Assembly (NCBI GenBank): GCA_028868305.1
Contig: JAGWUS010000008.1
Location: 21,412 to 85,411 of the forward strand
Direction: 5' to 3'
Source: Burkholderiales bacterium
Lineage (GTDB): Bacteria; Pseudomonadota; Gammaproteobacteria; Burkholderiales; Burkholderiaceae_C
DNA length: 64,000 nt
Within the stretch, counting starts at the first letter, position 1. Each line of letters opens with the position of its first letter. Below are positions 37,666 through 47,192 of the stretch, one piece after another. The notes beneath the pieces are model-generated. The model made no database searches. It was not told where the DNA came from and saw nothing but the letters and a program-made list of their open reading frames with translations. The translations under genes were made by a program, and so were the position numbers.

Positions 37666-37961
37666 GGCGTCCCTTTGAGAGATGGTCTTACTGCCTGTTA
37701 GCGTGAGGGTGGTAACCGGGTTTTCAAGCCCCAGGCCCACAAATCACCCGATGAACACGACATACTTATGACGCAGATCAATCTCTGGAAACGCATACCC
37801 GATATTTGGATGAATGAATTGGGGAGGGACAATAAACCCGCTTTTTCTAACGACCACACGATAGACAGTGCTATCAAAAGTGCAGTGTAATTATTTAGGC
37901 TTAGACAAGCACCACATTGGCACAGTCAACCACCCCACTTTATCGAGACCAAGGCTTCTTT
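37666..37961. other. Divergent clpB / chemoreceptor intergenic region
   Basis: About 296 bases holding the clpB heat-shock-like promoter near its start. The rest (37741-37961) is AT-richer; I looked for a flagellar sigma-28 promoter for the chemoreceptor but found no convincing spacing. Confidence 0.5.
37702..37729 (-). promoter_or_regulatory. Candidate sigma-32 (heat shock) promoter of clpB
   Basis: On the minus strand GCTTGAAAA is followed after about 12 bases by CCCTCACG, 37-64 bases before the clpB start. The -35 part fits the CTTGAA heat-shock consensus exactly; the -10 part only loosely fits CCCCATnT. Confidence 0.45.
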
Positions 37962-40496
37962 ATGAATTTTGGAAACATGAATATTGGAACCCGGCTGTCG
38001 GTGCTCATCGCCGTTTTGTCGTCCCTTTTGGTGGGCATCGGCGCATTTGGCATTTACGGCATCAGCCAATCCAATGAGAGCGCGCGCGGGATTTACGAAG
38101 TCAACCTGCGTAAAACAGCGATGGTCGGTGAAATTCAAACGCTGTTGGTACGCAACCGATTGGCGATCGCCGTGGCGCTGATCACGCCAGTACCTGATGT
38201 GATTCAGTCCAGCACCGCAATGGTGGAGGCCAATATTGCCAGAATTACCAAGACATGGGAGGAGTTTTCGAGTCTCTCTCAAGCAGACAAAGAGGCTTCC
38301 ATTGCGAAGCAATTTGCCGCTGATCGGAAGCTGTTTGTACAACAAGGCCTGCTTCCCACCATTGCTGCATTACGCGCCAACGACATCAAGGAAGCAAATC
38401 GCCTGGTTGTTGAAAAAATTCGCCCGCTGTACACACCCGTCGGCACAGGAATTGACGCCCTGATCAAATACCAGACCGATGAAGCGCAACGCGAGTACCA
38501 GCAAGCAGTTACCAGTTACCACACCTTTCGCATGTGGTCGATTGCAGCAGTGTTGCTGGGTGTAGCCGGATCGATACTTTTTGGCCTCTATTTGGTGCGG
38601 GGCATTACCCGTCCTTTGGCGAACGCTGTGAAAACGGCCGATGACATCGCTGAAGGCAGGCTTGATGGCAAACTGGTCGCGCAAAGCACCGATGAAACCG
38701 GGCAGCTGATTTCTGCCATGGGCAAAATGCAATCCGTATTGCAGCAATATCAGGCGGCACAAACTGAGATGGCACACCAGCAAGAGCTGGGTGTCATGGA
38801 CCACACCATGAATGCCCGGGCACTGCCCGGAACTTACGGTGCCATGGCCGACAGCGTCAACAAACTGGTTCAAACCAATATTGCACTGACCATGAAAACA
38901 GTGGACCTTGCTGCTGGCTATGCAGAGGGCCGGCTGGACGTGCAAATGGACCGTTTGCCTGGCCAAAAGGCCCGCATCAGCGAAGCCATGGACAAGGTGC
39001 AAAAGTCCCTGAAAGACGCAGCAGAGGCGGCAACGTTCAACATGCGCATTCGCATGTCGCTGGACAGCTTGCCGGTATGTGTCACGGTGTCCAACGCGCA
39101 AGCGGTGTTGGTGCATGCCACCCCACCGGCCAAAGAACTTCTCAAACTGTTCGGAGGCCCTGGTTTTGATACCGATGCTTTTTATGGCAACAAATTGAGT
39201 TCTTTGTTCAAGAACCCGCAAGACGCTGACCGTTTTGACCAGGCCGTGCGCTCGGGCGAAACAGTCGACCTGGAAATGTCGGGTCGCAAGATTCGCCTGT
39301 TGGCACGACCCGTTATGGATGCAGCAGGAACGCCAATTGGGCGCATCACCCAATGGATTGACCGCACCGATGAAATTGCCTCGGAAATGCAACTCGATGC
39401 CCTGGTGAATGCAGCATCACAAGGAGACTTCCGCAGCCGACTGACCCTGGACGGCAAGGTGGGATTTTTTGCTGCAATGACCACTGGCATGAACCAGCTT
39501 ATGGATACCAGCGAGCAGGGGCTGACTGACATCGCTGACTTGTTGACTGCATTCGCACAAGGGGACCTGACGCACCGCATTACCCGCGATTACCAGGGCT
39601 TGTTCGGCAAGGTCAAGGAAAGTGGTAACAGCACAGCTGAGAACCTGACGCGTGTGATGAGCGAAGTGCGGGCCGCATCGGATGCGCTCACAGGCGCGGC
39701 AAGTCAGGTATCAGCTACTGCCCAATCTCTAAGCCAGGCAGCAAGCGAGCAGGCTGCAAGTGTTGAAGAAACCAGCAGCCAGATTGATGTTATGTCGGCT
39801 TCCATCACACAAAACTCGGATAACGCCCGAGTCACAGACGTTATGGCCACCAAAGCGAGCAGAGAAGCCGCTGATGGCGGCAGTGCCGTTGAGCAAACCG
39901 TTTCAGCGATGAAGCAAATTGCATCCAAGATTGGTATCGTGGATGACATTGCTTACCAAACCAACTTACTGGCGTTGAATGCCGCAATTGAAGCGGCGCG
40001 GGCAGGCGAGCATGGCAAGGGCTTTGCAGTGGTCGCCGCAGAAGTGCGCAAACTTGCGGAGCGCAGCCAGCAGGCGGCCAAAGAAATTGGTGAACTCGCA
40101 AGCGCCAGCGTCTCCACCGCAGAGCGTGCAGGAAATCTCCTGGCAGAGATCGTTCCGAGCATCCAGAAAACGAGCGAGTTGGTGCAGGAGATCGCCGCGG
40201 CCAGCGCGGAGCAAAACGAATCGGTGGTGCAAATCGGCGGTGCCATGGCTCAACTCTCCAAAGCTACCCAGCAAAACGCCAGCGCGAGCGAAGAACTTGC
40301 CGCTACCAGCGAGGAACTGTCTGGTCAGGCCGAACAACTTCAGCAGAGCGTGGCGTTCTTCAATACCGGGGAGGACGCGCCCAAAGTTCGCAGTCGCCAC
40401 GATGCAGTTGCTGCAGATCGCCGCGCACTTCACGCACCGCGGCTTTCGGCGGGTCCAGCACGGCAGCTGTCAGGTAGCAACTTCAAGCCCTATTAA
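37962..40496 (+). CDS. Methyl-accepting chemotaxis protein with embedded PAS domain
   Basis: An 844-residue chemoreceptor. TM1 about 13-33, a four-helix-bundle periplasmic sensor about 34-190, TM2 about 191-212, a HAMP domain about 213-265, a HAMP-like repeat ([19 protein letters not shown]), a PAS-like region ([22 protein letters not shown] to [20 protein letters not shown]), another HAMP-like segment ([20 protein letters not shown]), and the signalling domain with the hairpin [20 protein letters not shown]. The tail FKPY is not the CheR-tether pentapeptide. ATG 37962 (MNFGNMNIG) follows AAGG. The ligand is unknown. It is transcribed divergently from clpB and convergent with moaE. Confidence 0.93.
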   Translation: MNFGNMNIGTRLSVLIAVLSSLLVGIGAFGIYGISQSNESARGIYEVNLRKTAMVGEIQTLLVRNRLAIAVALITPVPDVIQSSTAMVEANIARITKTWEEFSSLSQADKEASIAKQFAADRKLFVQQGLLPTIAALRANDIKEANRLVVEKIRPLYTPVGTGIDALIKYQTDEAQREYQQAVTSYHTFRMWSIAAVLLGVAGSILFGLYLVRGITRPLANAVKTADDIAEGRLDGKLVAQSTDETGQLISAMGKMQSVLQQYQAAQTEMAHQQELGVMDHTMNARALPGTYGAMADSVNKLVQTNIALTMKTVDLAAGYAEGRLDVQMDRLPGQKARISEAMDKVQKSLKDAAEAATFNMRIRMSLDSLPVCVTVSNAQAVLVHATPPAKELLKLFGGPGFDTDAFYGNKLSSLFKNPQDADRFDQAVRSGETVDLEMSGRKIRLLARPVMDAAGTPIGRITQWIDRTDEIASEMQLDALVNAASQGDFRSRLTLDGKVGFFAAMTTGMNQLMDTSEQGLTDIADLLTAFAQGDLTHRITRDYQGLFGKVKESGNSTAENLTRVMSEVRAASDALTGAASQVSATAQSLSQAASEQAASVEETSSQIDVMSASITQNSDNARVTDVMATKASREAADGGSAVEQTVSAMKQIASKIGIVDDIAYQTNLLALNAAIEAARAGEHGKGFAVVAAEVRKLAERSQQAAKEIGELASASVSTAERAGNLLAEIVPSIQKTSELVQEIAAASAEQNESVVQIGGAMAQLSKATQQNASASEELAATSEELSGQAEQLQQSVAFFNTGEDAPKVRSRHDAVAADRRALHAPRLSAGPARQLSGSNFKPY

Positions 40497-40507
40497 GGGC
40501 CTGCGAA

Positions 40508-41008
40508 TCAGGCGTTGGTCGCCTGTATTCCCCAGCGCGCCAACGCTGCATCGTCCACCACCCTTGCATCGACCCAGTGCGCGCCCTGGGGTGTTTGCTC
40601 TTTTTTCCAGAACGGGGCCTGGGTTTTGAGATAGTCCATCAAAAACTCGCAAGCCTGGAAACTCTCGTGCCGGTGGGCGGATGTCACCACCACCAGCACG
40701 ATCGGGTCCAGTGGCTGAAGCAGGCCCACACGGTGAATGACCCGCGCACCAAAAATGTCGAAGCGGCTGTGGGCCGTGTCAATCATGGCCTCGATGGATT
40801 TCTCGGTCATGCCAGGGTAGTGCTCCAATTCCAATGACACCACCGACCCAGGCGCCTTGGCATCTGGCCAGTTGCGGTCACGCACCGTGCCGACAAAAAT
40901 ACAGACAGCGCCCACGCGAGGGTCTTGCGCCTGCAGCACCGCCATTTCTTGGGCCACGTCAAACGCCTCAGCTTGAATAACTACGCGGGGAAAACTGGTT
41001 GCAGTCAT
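40508..41008 (-). CDS. moaE: Molybdopterin synthase catalytic subunit
   Basis: A 166-residue large subunit of molybdopterin synthase, which transfers sulfur from MoaD thiocarboxylate to precursor Z. The core SLELEHYPGMTEKSI, VHRVG-like HRVGLLQPLDPIV, and the active-site region HRHESFQACEFLMDYLKTQA with WKKE lysines are present. It lies 12 bp after moaD. Confidence 0.95.
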   Translation of the reverse strand: MTATSFPRVVIQAEAFDVAQEMAVLQAQDPRVGAVCIFVGTVRDRNWPDAKAPGSVVSLELEHYPGMTEKSIEAMIDTAHSRFDIFGARVIHRVGLLQPLDPIVLVVVTSAHRHESFQACEFLMDYLKTQAPFWKKEQTPQGAHWVDARVVDDAALARWGIQATNA

Positions 41009-41020
41009 GGTTGCACGCGC

Positions 41021-41272
41021 CTAGCCTCCGGTCACAGGTGGAAAAAAGGCCACCTCGCAGCCCTCAACCAACGCAACGGACTCGTCGCTCATCACTTGGT
41101 TGAGCGCCAGGCGCACCGCACGGCCACGCGCCAGTGCATCGCCGCCCGGGCCGCCCCGGGCAATCAAAACGTCACGCAACGCCGCCAGGGTGACGGCAGA
41201 GGTGTCCAGCGTCTCACTGCCCTGTCCCATAGCCTCACGGATGGAGGCGAAATATTTCACGATGATTTTCAT
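41021..41272 (-). CDS. moaD: Molybdopterin synthase sulfur carrier subunit
   Basis: An 83-residue ubiquitin-fold protein starting at ATG 41272 (MKIIVKYFASIREAMG) and ending in the essential Gly-Gly (FFPPVTGG). The track start 36 codons earlier overlaps moeA. It sits between moeA (22 bp) and moaE (12 bp). Confidence 0.95.
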   Translation of the reverse strand: MKIIVKYFASIREAMGQGSETLDTSAVTLAALRDVLIARGGPGGDALARGRAVRLALNQVMSDESVALVEGCEVAFFPPVTGG

Positions 41273-41294
41273 GCTGTGCCCTGTACGCAATGGT

Positions 41295-42533
41295 TTATGC
41301 CAGCAACTCACTGAATGCCACAAACTGCACCCTGTCGCCAGGCGCAATGGTGCAGCCCGCAGGGTTGTCGACCATGCCATCGCCCCAGACAGTCGAGGTC
41401 AGTACGCCCGAACTTTGGTTGGGAAACAGGTCCAAACCACCTTGGGCATTGCGACGCACGCGCAGGAATTCACGGCGTTTATCGGCTCTGGCCCAAGTGA
41501 AATCTGCGCGGACAGCTATTGATTTCATAGCAACTTCGGTTACGCCCTGCATTTGCAGCAGAAATGGCCGCACAAGCACCAGGAAGGTGATGTAGCTCGA
41601 CACCGGGTTGCCAGGCAATCCCAGGAAATGCGCATTGCCAATGCGGCCGTGTGCAAACGGTTTGCCGGGCTTGATGGCGATCTGCCACAGGTCCAGCGAG
41701 CCCAGCGATTGCACGGCGGGCTTGATGTGGTCTTCTTCACCCACCGAAACACCGCCGCTGGTCAGAATCACATCGTGGCTCTGGGCAGCGCTGCGCAGGG
41801 CTTCCACCGTTGCGTCGCGCTGATCCGGCACGATGCCCATATCGGTGACATCACAACCCAGGCGACGTAACAGCGCGGCCAGAAAGAAACGGTTTGAGTT
41901 GTAGATGGCACCGGGTGGCATGTCCTGCGGCGCCTTCTGGCCGGGCATGACGAGTTCATCGCCCGTCGAAAACAGCGCCACGCGCGGACGGCGCTTCACG
42001 GCAAGTTCCGCCATGCCGACACTGGCAGCCAGACCCAGCGCCGCCGGATGCAGACGCTGGCCACACTGCAGCACCACACTGCCACGGGCCACATCTTCAC
42101 CGGCACGGCGAATCCACTGCCCCACAGCGGGCACAGCATTCACCCGCACCCCTCCCTCGCATTCGTTGACCACGTCGCAGTCTTCCTGCATGACCACGGC
42201 ATCAGCGCCCGACGGAATCGGGGCACCGGTAAAAATGCGCGCCGCGCTCAAAGGCTGCATGCGATGACCACTGGAGCCCGCAGCAATGCGCTGCGTGACC
42301 TGCAGCACCACACCGGACTCCTGCACATCGGCGCAGCGCACGGCATAGCCGTCCATGGAGCTGTTGTCCTGCGGCGGAACGTGCAGTTCGGACACCACGT
42401 CTGCGGCAAGCACACGGCCATCGGCGTCCAGCGTGGCGACCATTTCAACATCCTGCAGCGGTGCAACAGCACCCAGCAGTTGCGCTAGCGCGTCGTCAAG
42501 CGACATCAATGGGGGACGCGGTGCCGTGGCCAT
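41295..42533 (-). CDS. moeA: Molybdopterin molybdenumtransferase
   Basis: Inserts molybdate into adenylylated molybdopterin. The 412-residue protein shows PPQDNSSMDGYAVR, IFTGAPIPSGADAVVMQED, RPRVALFSTGDELV and the MoCF-binding segment VILTSGGVSVGEEDH followed by KPGKPFAHGRIG and LPGNPVSSYITF. ATG 42533 lies one base after the thrC stop (TGATATG); the track start is a TTG inside thrC. The core of a dispersed repeat lies in the coding sequence at 41515-41531 and encodes part of AMKSIA. Confidence 0.95.
   Translation of the reverse strand: MATAPRPPLMSLDDALAQLLGAVAPLQDVEMVATLDADGRVLAADVVSELHVPPQDNSSMDGYAVRCADVQESGVVLQVTQRIAAGSSGHRMQPLSAARIFTGAPIPSGADAVVMQEDCDVVNECEGGVRVNAVPAVGQWIRRAGEDVARGSVVLQCGQRLHPAALGLAASVGMAELAVKRRPRVALFSTGDELVMPGQKAPQDMPPGAIYNSNRFFLAALLRRLGCDVTDMGIVPDQRDATVEALRSAAQSHDVILTSGGVSVGEEDHIKPAVQSLGSLDLWQIAIKPGKPFAHGRIGNAHFLGLPGNPVSSYITFLVLVRPFLLQMQGVTEVAMKSIAVRADFTWARADKRREFLRVRRNAQGGLDLFPNQSSGVLTSTVWGDGMVDNPAGCTIAPGDRVQFVAFSELLA
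41515..41531. repeat. Dispersed repeat GCTAY-N7-RTAGC, copy 3, inside moeA
   Basis: Core GCTATTGATTTCATAGC inside the moeA reading frame, without a clear distal part. The frame remains open through it. Confidence 0.5.
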
Positions 42534-42534
42534 A

Positions 42535-43977
42535 TCAGTGTGCGCATTCCTGCGCAATCAGCGCCTTGATGGCGGCCACGTCGGCCTCCATGATGGTCAC
42601 GCGTTTCGGCAACGCCTCGATGCCTTCGAATTTGGCAGGCCGCTCCGGCTCGCGCCCCAGCGCTTCCACAATGGTGGCCGCAAATTTGATGGGCAAGGCG
42701 GTTTCCAGAACAATCATGGTCACGCCAGGAGACCGGTGCTCCAACCCCACCTTCAGGCCATCGGCCGTATGGGTGTCGATCATGATCTCGTGGCGCTTCC
42801 AGGTGTCACGAATGGTCTTCAAACGGTCGGCATGCGTGCTCTTGCCACTGACAAAGCCGTAACGGCTGGCCGCCTGCGCAAACGCGGGGTCGCTGCTCAG
42901 ATCAAAGCGCCCGTCCTTATTCAGGGCTTCACCAAACAGGGCCTTCACGCGATTGCCATCGCGGCCCAGCAGGTCGAACACAAAGCGCTCGAAGTTGCTG
43001 GCCTTGGAAATATCCATGGACGGGCTGGAGGTCTCGTGCGTATCGGTGGTACCGCGCACGCGGTACACGCCGGTGCGGAAGAACTCGTCGAGCACATCGT
43101 TTTCGTTGGTGGCCACCACCAGCTTGTCGATGGGCAGGCCCATCATGCGCGCCACATGGCCCGCGCAGACGTTGCCGAAGTTGCCGCTGGGCACGCTGAA
43201 GGACACTTTCTGCGCGTTGGACTCGGTGGCCTGGATGTAACCGGCGAAGTAATACACCACCTGCGCCATCAGACGCGCCCAGTTGATGGAATTCACGGTG
43301 CCGATCTTGTACTTGCGCTTGAACTCCAGATCGTTGGACACGGCCTTGACCATGTCCTGGCAATCATCGAACACGCCCTTGACCGCAATGTTGTAGATGT
43401 TGGCGTCCATCAGGCTGAACATCTGTGCCTGCTGGAACGGGCTCATGCGGCCATACGGGCTGGTCATGAAGACGCGCACACCCTTCTTGCCACGCATGGC
43501 GTACTCGGCCGCGCTGCCGGTATCGCCGCTGGTCGCCCCCAGAATGTTCAGCTCTTCGCCACGGCGCGCCAGTTCGTATTCGAACAGGTTGCCCAGCAGT
43601 TGCATGGCCATGTCCTTGAAGGCCAGCGTGGGGCCGTTGGACAGGGCTTCGATCCACAGGCCGTCTTCCACGTGGCGCAGCGGCACGATCTCGCCCGTGC
43701 CGTAGACCGCAGCGGTGTAGGTCTTTTCACACAGGGCGCGCAAATCGGCGGCGGGAATGTCGTCGATATAGAGCGACAGAATCTCGAAGGCCAGCGCTGC
43801 ATAGCCCTGCTGATGGTAGACATCGCGCCACCGCGTCAGTGTGGCATCGCTCACCTGCGGATAGAACTCGGGCATGTACAGCCCGCCGTCGGGCGCCAGG
43901 CCTTCGAGCAGGATTTCGCAAAAGCGCTTGCGGTCTGACGTATCGGTCAATGCAGCGCGGGTACTCAGGTACTTCAT
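42535..43977 (-). CDS. thrC: Threonine synthase
   Basis: PLP enzyme converting O-phosphohomoserine to threonine, 480 residues, the longer class found in Proteobacteria and yeast. The PLP lysine is in NGPTLAFKDMAMQLL, and the cofactor phosphate region is LGATSGDTGSAAEYA; MKYLSTRA at the start is standard. The start codon overlaps the hom stop by one base (TGATG), so hom and thrC are coupled. Confidence 0.96.
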   Translation of the reverse strand: MKYLSTRAALTDTSDRKRFCEILLEGLAPDGGLYMPEFYPQVSDATLTRWRDVYHQQGYAALAFEILSLYIDDIPAADLRALCEKTYTAAVYGTGEIVPLRHVEDGLWIEALSNGPTLAFKDMAMQLLGNLFEYELARRGEELNILGATSGDTGSAAEYAMRGKKGVRVFMTSPYGRMSPFQQAQMFSLMDANIYNIAVKGVFDDCQDMVKAVSNDLEFKRKYKIGTVNSINWARLMAQVVYYFAGYIQATESNAQKVSFSVPSGNFGNVCAGHVARMMGLPIDKLVVATNENDVLDEFFRTGVYRVRGTTDTHETSSPSMDISKASNFERFVFDLLGRDGNRVKALFGEALNKDGRFDLSSDPAFAQAASRYGFVSGKSTHADRLKTIRDTWKRHEIMIDTHTADGLKVGLEHRSPGVTMIVLETALPIKFAATIVEALGREPERPAKFEGIEALPKRVTIMEADVAAIKALIAQECAH

Positions 43978-45299
43978 CAGGCGAGTTCTTCCTTGCGGAT
44001 GCGGGTGATCGGCGCCAGCACGGTAGGCAATGCCTGCATCTGGGTAATGGCCGCGTTCATTTTGGCTTCCTGGCAGTCGTGGGTGAGGATGATGACGTCG
44101 GTCTGGGTAGAGCCTTCGCCACCCACTTCGTCGGCTTCGCGCTGCAGCACTGCGTCGATGCTGATGCCGTTTTCGGCAAGAATGCCAGTAACTTTGGCCA
44201 GCACGCCAGCCTGGTCGGCCACGCGCAGGCGCAGGTAGTAGCTGGTCACCACCTGGTCCATGGGCAACACTTTGAGGTCGCTCAATGCATCGGGTTGGAA
44301 CGCCAGGTGCGGCACGCGGTTTTGCGGGTCGGCGGTGTGCAGGCGGGCAATGTCCACCAGATCGGCAATGACCGCGCTGGCGGTGGGCTCCGAGCCCGCA
44401 CCTTTGCCGTAGTACAGCGTGGTGCCCACGGCGTCGCCTTGCACTACCACGGCGTTCATCGCACCTTCGACATTGGCGATCAGGCGTTTGGCCGGCACCA
44501 GGCTGGGGTGCACGCGCAACTCGATGCCTTCGGGGCGGCGCTTGGCAATGCCCAATAGCTTGATGCGGTAGCCCAGTTGCTCGGCGTACTTGATATCGGC
44601 AGCGCCCAGCTTGGTGATGCCCTCCACATAGGCCTTGTCAAACTGCACCGGAATGCCAAACGCAATAGCCGCCATGATGGTGGCCTTGTGGGCAGCGTCC
44701 ACACCTTCGATGTCAAAGGTGGGGTCGGCCTCGGCGTAACCCAGGCGCTGAGCTTCTTTAAGCACCACACCAAAGTCCAGCCCCTTGTCGCGCATTTCGG
44801 ACAGGATGAAGTTGGTGGTACCGTTAATGATGCCGGCGATCCACTGGATGCGGTTGGCCGTCAGGCCTTCGCGCAGCGCCTTGATGATGGGAATGCCACC
44901 GGCCACGGCGGCTTCAAACGCCACCATCACGCCTTTGGCGGATGCGGCCGCAAAAATCTCGGTGCCATGCACGGCCAGCAGCGCCTTGTTGGCGGTGACC
45001 ACGTGCTTGCCCGCGGCAATCGCCTCCATCACCAGGGTCTTGGCAATGCCGTAGCCACCGATCAACTCGATCACGATGTCGATGTCCGGGTTGGCAATGA
45101 CGGCGCGGGCGTCGTTGACCACCTTCACATCGGGGCCGACAGCGGCCTGTGCGCGGGCGGTATCGAGGTCGGCGACCATGGTGATTTCAATGCCGCGGCC
45201 AGCGCGGCGCTGAATCTCTTGCTGGTTGCGCTTGAGCACATTGAATGTGCCGGAACCCACTACGCCAATGCCCAACAGGCCCACTTGAATCGGTTTCAT
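43977..45299 (-). CDS. hom: Homoserine dehydrogenase
   Basis: NAD(P)H-dependent reduction of aspartate semialdehyde to homoserine, shared by threonine and methionine synthesis. The 440-residue protein has the Rossmann motif GLLGIGVVGSGTFNVL, catalytic-domain segments GIINGTTNFILSEM and GYAEADPTFDIEGVDAAHK, and a C-terminal ACT domain (YYLRLRVADQAGVLAKVTGIL) that usually mediates threonine feedback. There is no fused aspartate kinase. It precedes thrC with one base overlap and follows alaC after 79 bp. Confidence 0.96.
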   Translation of the reverse strand: MKPIQVGLLGIGVVGSGTFNVLKRNQQEIQRRAGRGIEITMVADLDTARAQAAVGPDVKVVNDARAVIANPDIDIVIELIGGYGIAKTLVMEAIAAGKHVVTANKALLAVHGTEIFAAASAKGVMVAFEAAVAGGIPIIKALREGLTANRIQWIAGIINGTTNFILSEMRDKGLDFGVVLKEAQRLGYAEADPTFDIEGVDAAHKATIMAAIAFGIPVQFDKAYVEGITKLGAADIKYAEQLGYRIKLLGIAKRRPEGIELRVHPSLVPAKRLIANVEGAMNAVVVQGDAVGTTLYYGKGAGSEPTASAVIADLVDIARLHTADPQNRVPHLAFQPDALSDLKVLPMDQVVTSYYLRLRVADQAGVLAKVTGILAENGISIDAVLQREADEVGGEGSTQTDVIILTHDCQEAKMNAAITQMQALPTVLAPITRIRKEELA

Positions 45300-45330
45300 A
45301 CAGTCTCTACAGTTTCAGGTTAAATCTGAG

Positions 45331-45375
45331 TGCAGCCCGCACGGGATATGCACAAGAAGCTATCAATTACATAGC
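45331..45375 (-). repeat. Dispersed repeat GCTAY-N7-RTAGC, copy 4, long form
   Basis: Core GCTATCAATTACATAGC at 45359-45375, three bases after the alaC stop codon. On the minus strand it continues with TGTGCATATCCCGTGCGGGC, which matches the distal part of copy 2 at all but two bases. Confidence 0.7.
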
Positions 45376-45378
45376 AAT

Positions 45379-46605
45379 TCAGTTGCTGTGCCGTTTGCGG
45401 TAGTGCTCTAGGAACTTGGCTACACGACCAATGGCCTCGCGCAGGTCATCTTCATGGGGCAGGAACACAATGCGGAAATGGTCTGGCTCGGGCCAGTTGA
45501 AGCCTGTGCCCTGTACCAGCATCACACGGGTTTCCTGCAACAGTTCCAGGAAGAATTGCTGGTCGTCTTCAATCGGATACATGGCCGGGTCCAGCCGCGG
45601 AAACATGTACAGCGCCGCAGAGGGCTTGACGCAGGTGACACCAGGAATGGCGGTAATAAGCTCGTAGGCCAGGTCGCGCTGGCGGCGCAGGCGACCGCCC
45701 TCTCCTACCAGTTCATTGATGCTCTGGTAGCCACCCAAGGCGGTCTGGATCGCATACTGTCCCTGCACGTTCGAGCACAGGCGCATGTTCGACAGCATGT
45801 TGAGGCCTTCGATGTAATCCTTGGCCGGGCGCTTGTCCCCCGACACGATCATCCAGCCCGCGCGGTAGCCGCAAGAGCGGTAGCTCTTGGACAACGAGTT
45901 GAAGGTCAGTGTCAGCACATCGTCGCTCAGGGAGGCAATGGCAGTGTGTTTGACACCGTCGTACAGCACCTTGTCGTAGACCTCGTCGGCAAAAATCACC
46001 AGCCCATGCTCACGCGCAAGCTCCACAATGGCCAGCAGCAGTTCGTCCGAGTACAGGGCGCCCGTCGGGTTGTTGGGGTTGATGACCACAATGCCCTTGG
46101 TGCGTGGCGTGATCTTGCTGCGGATGTCATGCAGGTCTGGCATCCAGCCATTCGCTTCGTCACACATGTAGTGCACTGGCGTGCCCCCCGATAGACTGAC
46201 CGCCGCGGTCCACAACGGATAGTCTGGTGCTGGCAACAGCAACTCATCACCATCGTCAAGCAGGCCGTTGGTGGCCATCACGATCAGTTCGCTGGCGCCA
46301 TTGCCGAGATAGATGTCATCCAGTCCCACGTTTTTAATGCCCTGGCGCTGCGTCTCGTGCATCACGGCCTTACGCGCCGCAAAAATGCCCTTGCTGTCCG
46401 AGTAACCCGCCGAATTGGGCAAGTTGCGGATCATGTCCTGCTGGATTTCCTCAGGCGCATCAAAGCCGAACACCGCCAGATTGCCGATGTTGAGTTTGAT
46501 GATCTTCTGACCCTCTTCCTCCATCTGCCGCGCTCGGTCCATGATGGGCCCACGGATGTCGTAACAGACGTTGGCAAGCTTGGCAGATTTCTGAATGGTT
46601 CTCAA
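45379..46605 (-). CDS. alaC: Alanine-synthesising aminotransferase, AlaA/AlaC type
   Basis: Class I aminotransferase of 408 residues making alanine from pyruvate and glutamate. Signatures: KLANVCYDIRGPIMD, KLNIGNLAVFGFDAP, NPNNPTGALYSDE, FADEVYDKVLYDG and the PLP lysine in FNSLSKSYRSCGYRAGWM. These are nearer to AlaA (YfbQ) than to branched AlaC, but gene naming in this group is mixed. The start is taken as TTG 46605 (RTIQKSAKLANV) because GGAGGG lies just upstream and homology begins there; the spacing of three to four bases is short. First gene of the run to hom, thrC and moeA. Confidence 0.9.
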   Translation of the reverse strand: MRTIQKSAKLANVCYDIRGPIMDRARQMEEEGQKIIKLNIGNLAVFGFDAPEEIQQDMIRNLPNSAGYSDSKGIFAARKAVMHETQRQGIKNVGLDDIYLGNGASELIVMATNGLLDDGDELLLPAPDYPLWTAAVSLSGGTPVHYMCDEANGWMPDLHDIRSKITPRTKGIVVINPNNPTGALYSDELLLAIVELAREHGLVIFADEVYDKVLYDGVKHTAIASLSDDVLTLTFNSLSKSYRSCGYRAGWMIVSGDKRPAKDYIEGLNMLSNMRLCSNVQGQYAIQTALGGYQSINELVGEGGRLRRQRDLAYELITAIPGVTCVKPSAALYMFPRLDPAMYPIEDDQQFFLELLQETRVMLVQGTGFNWPEPDHFRIVFLPHEDDLREAIGRVAKFLEHYRKRHSN

Positions 46606-46640
46606 AATCCCTCCGGAATGTAGCGTTACGGGGTGAAACC

Positions 46641-46646
46641 TATAAT
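46641..46646 (+). promoter_or_regulatory. Possible -10 box (TATAAT) before the Mth938-type gene
   Basis: A perfect TATAAT lies 79 bases before the start of the Mth938-type gene in the divergent region with alaC. No good -35 box is seen at 17 bases. Confidence 0.3.
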
Positions 46647-46724
46647 TTGACCACAGTTCGGCACCGTAGTGGTGCAGTGCAACACGCAATTTCCTTCAGT
46701 GTCGTCCAACCCCACTCACCCAAC

Positions 46725-47090
46725 ATGAAATTCCAGCCCGATGCCGTCACCGGCCCTTCCATCAGCGGTTACGGCCCGGGATGGGTTGCGGTCAATGGTG
46801 AACGGTTCTCGCAACACCTGATAGTCAGCAGCAAGGGCACCAAGTCGCTCTGGGATTGCGGTGGTTTTGAGAGCCTGCAGGCAGCGCATTTCGAACAGCT
46901 GATTGCCCTGGAGCCCGAGCTGGTCATTTTCGGCAGCGGCGAGCGTATCCGCTTCCCGCAGCCACAGTGGCTCAGCGCCCTGTACGCAAGGCGCATTGGA
47001 CTGGAAACCATGGATACGCAGGCCGCCTGCCGGACCTTCAACTTTCTTGCTGGCGAAGGCCGCAAGGTGGTTGCTGCCCTTTTGTTGTGA
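46725..47090 (+). CDS. Mth938/DUF498-domain protein
   Basis: A 121-residue protein from ATG 46725 (MKFQPDAVTG). The single domain, with SISGYGPGWVAVNGERF, ELVIFGSGERIRFP and GLETMDTQAACRTFNFLAGEGRKVVAALL, is that of the Mth938-like family, which includes NDUFAF3, a factor for respiratory complex I assembly. The bacterial role is not established. It is divergent from alaC. Confidence 0.85.
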   Translation: MKFQPDAVTGPSISGYGPGWVAVNGERFSQHLIVSSKGTKSLWDCGGFESLQAAHFEQLIALEPELVIFGSGERIRFPQPQWLSALYARRIGLETMDTQAACRTFNFLAGEGRKVVAALLL

Positions 47091-47192
47091 CCGGGTTAGC
47101 CCCTAAAGGGCAACCGTAGCTTTTCAGAGTAAAATCGTAGGTTGCGGTTTTCACCATGAAGACCCATTCTGCATGCGAGACTGAAACACCTT

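Noticed and set aside
35113-37701. 862-codon plus-strand ORF opposite clpB
   Set aside because: It is the antisense shadow of clpB; its histidine/glutamine/leucine-rich translation matches no family.
37795-37880. Possible flagellar sigma-28 promoter before the chemoreceptor
   Set aside because: TAAA and GATA-like parts exist, but the spacing is about five bases too long.
42355-43938. 527-codon plus-strand ORF opposite moeA and thrC
   Set aside because: Shadow frame with biased composition.
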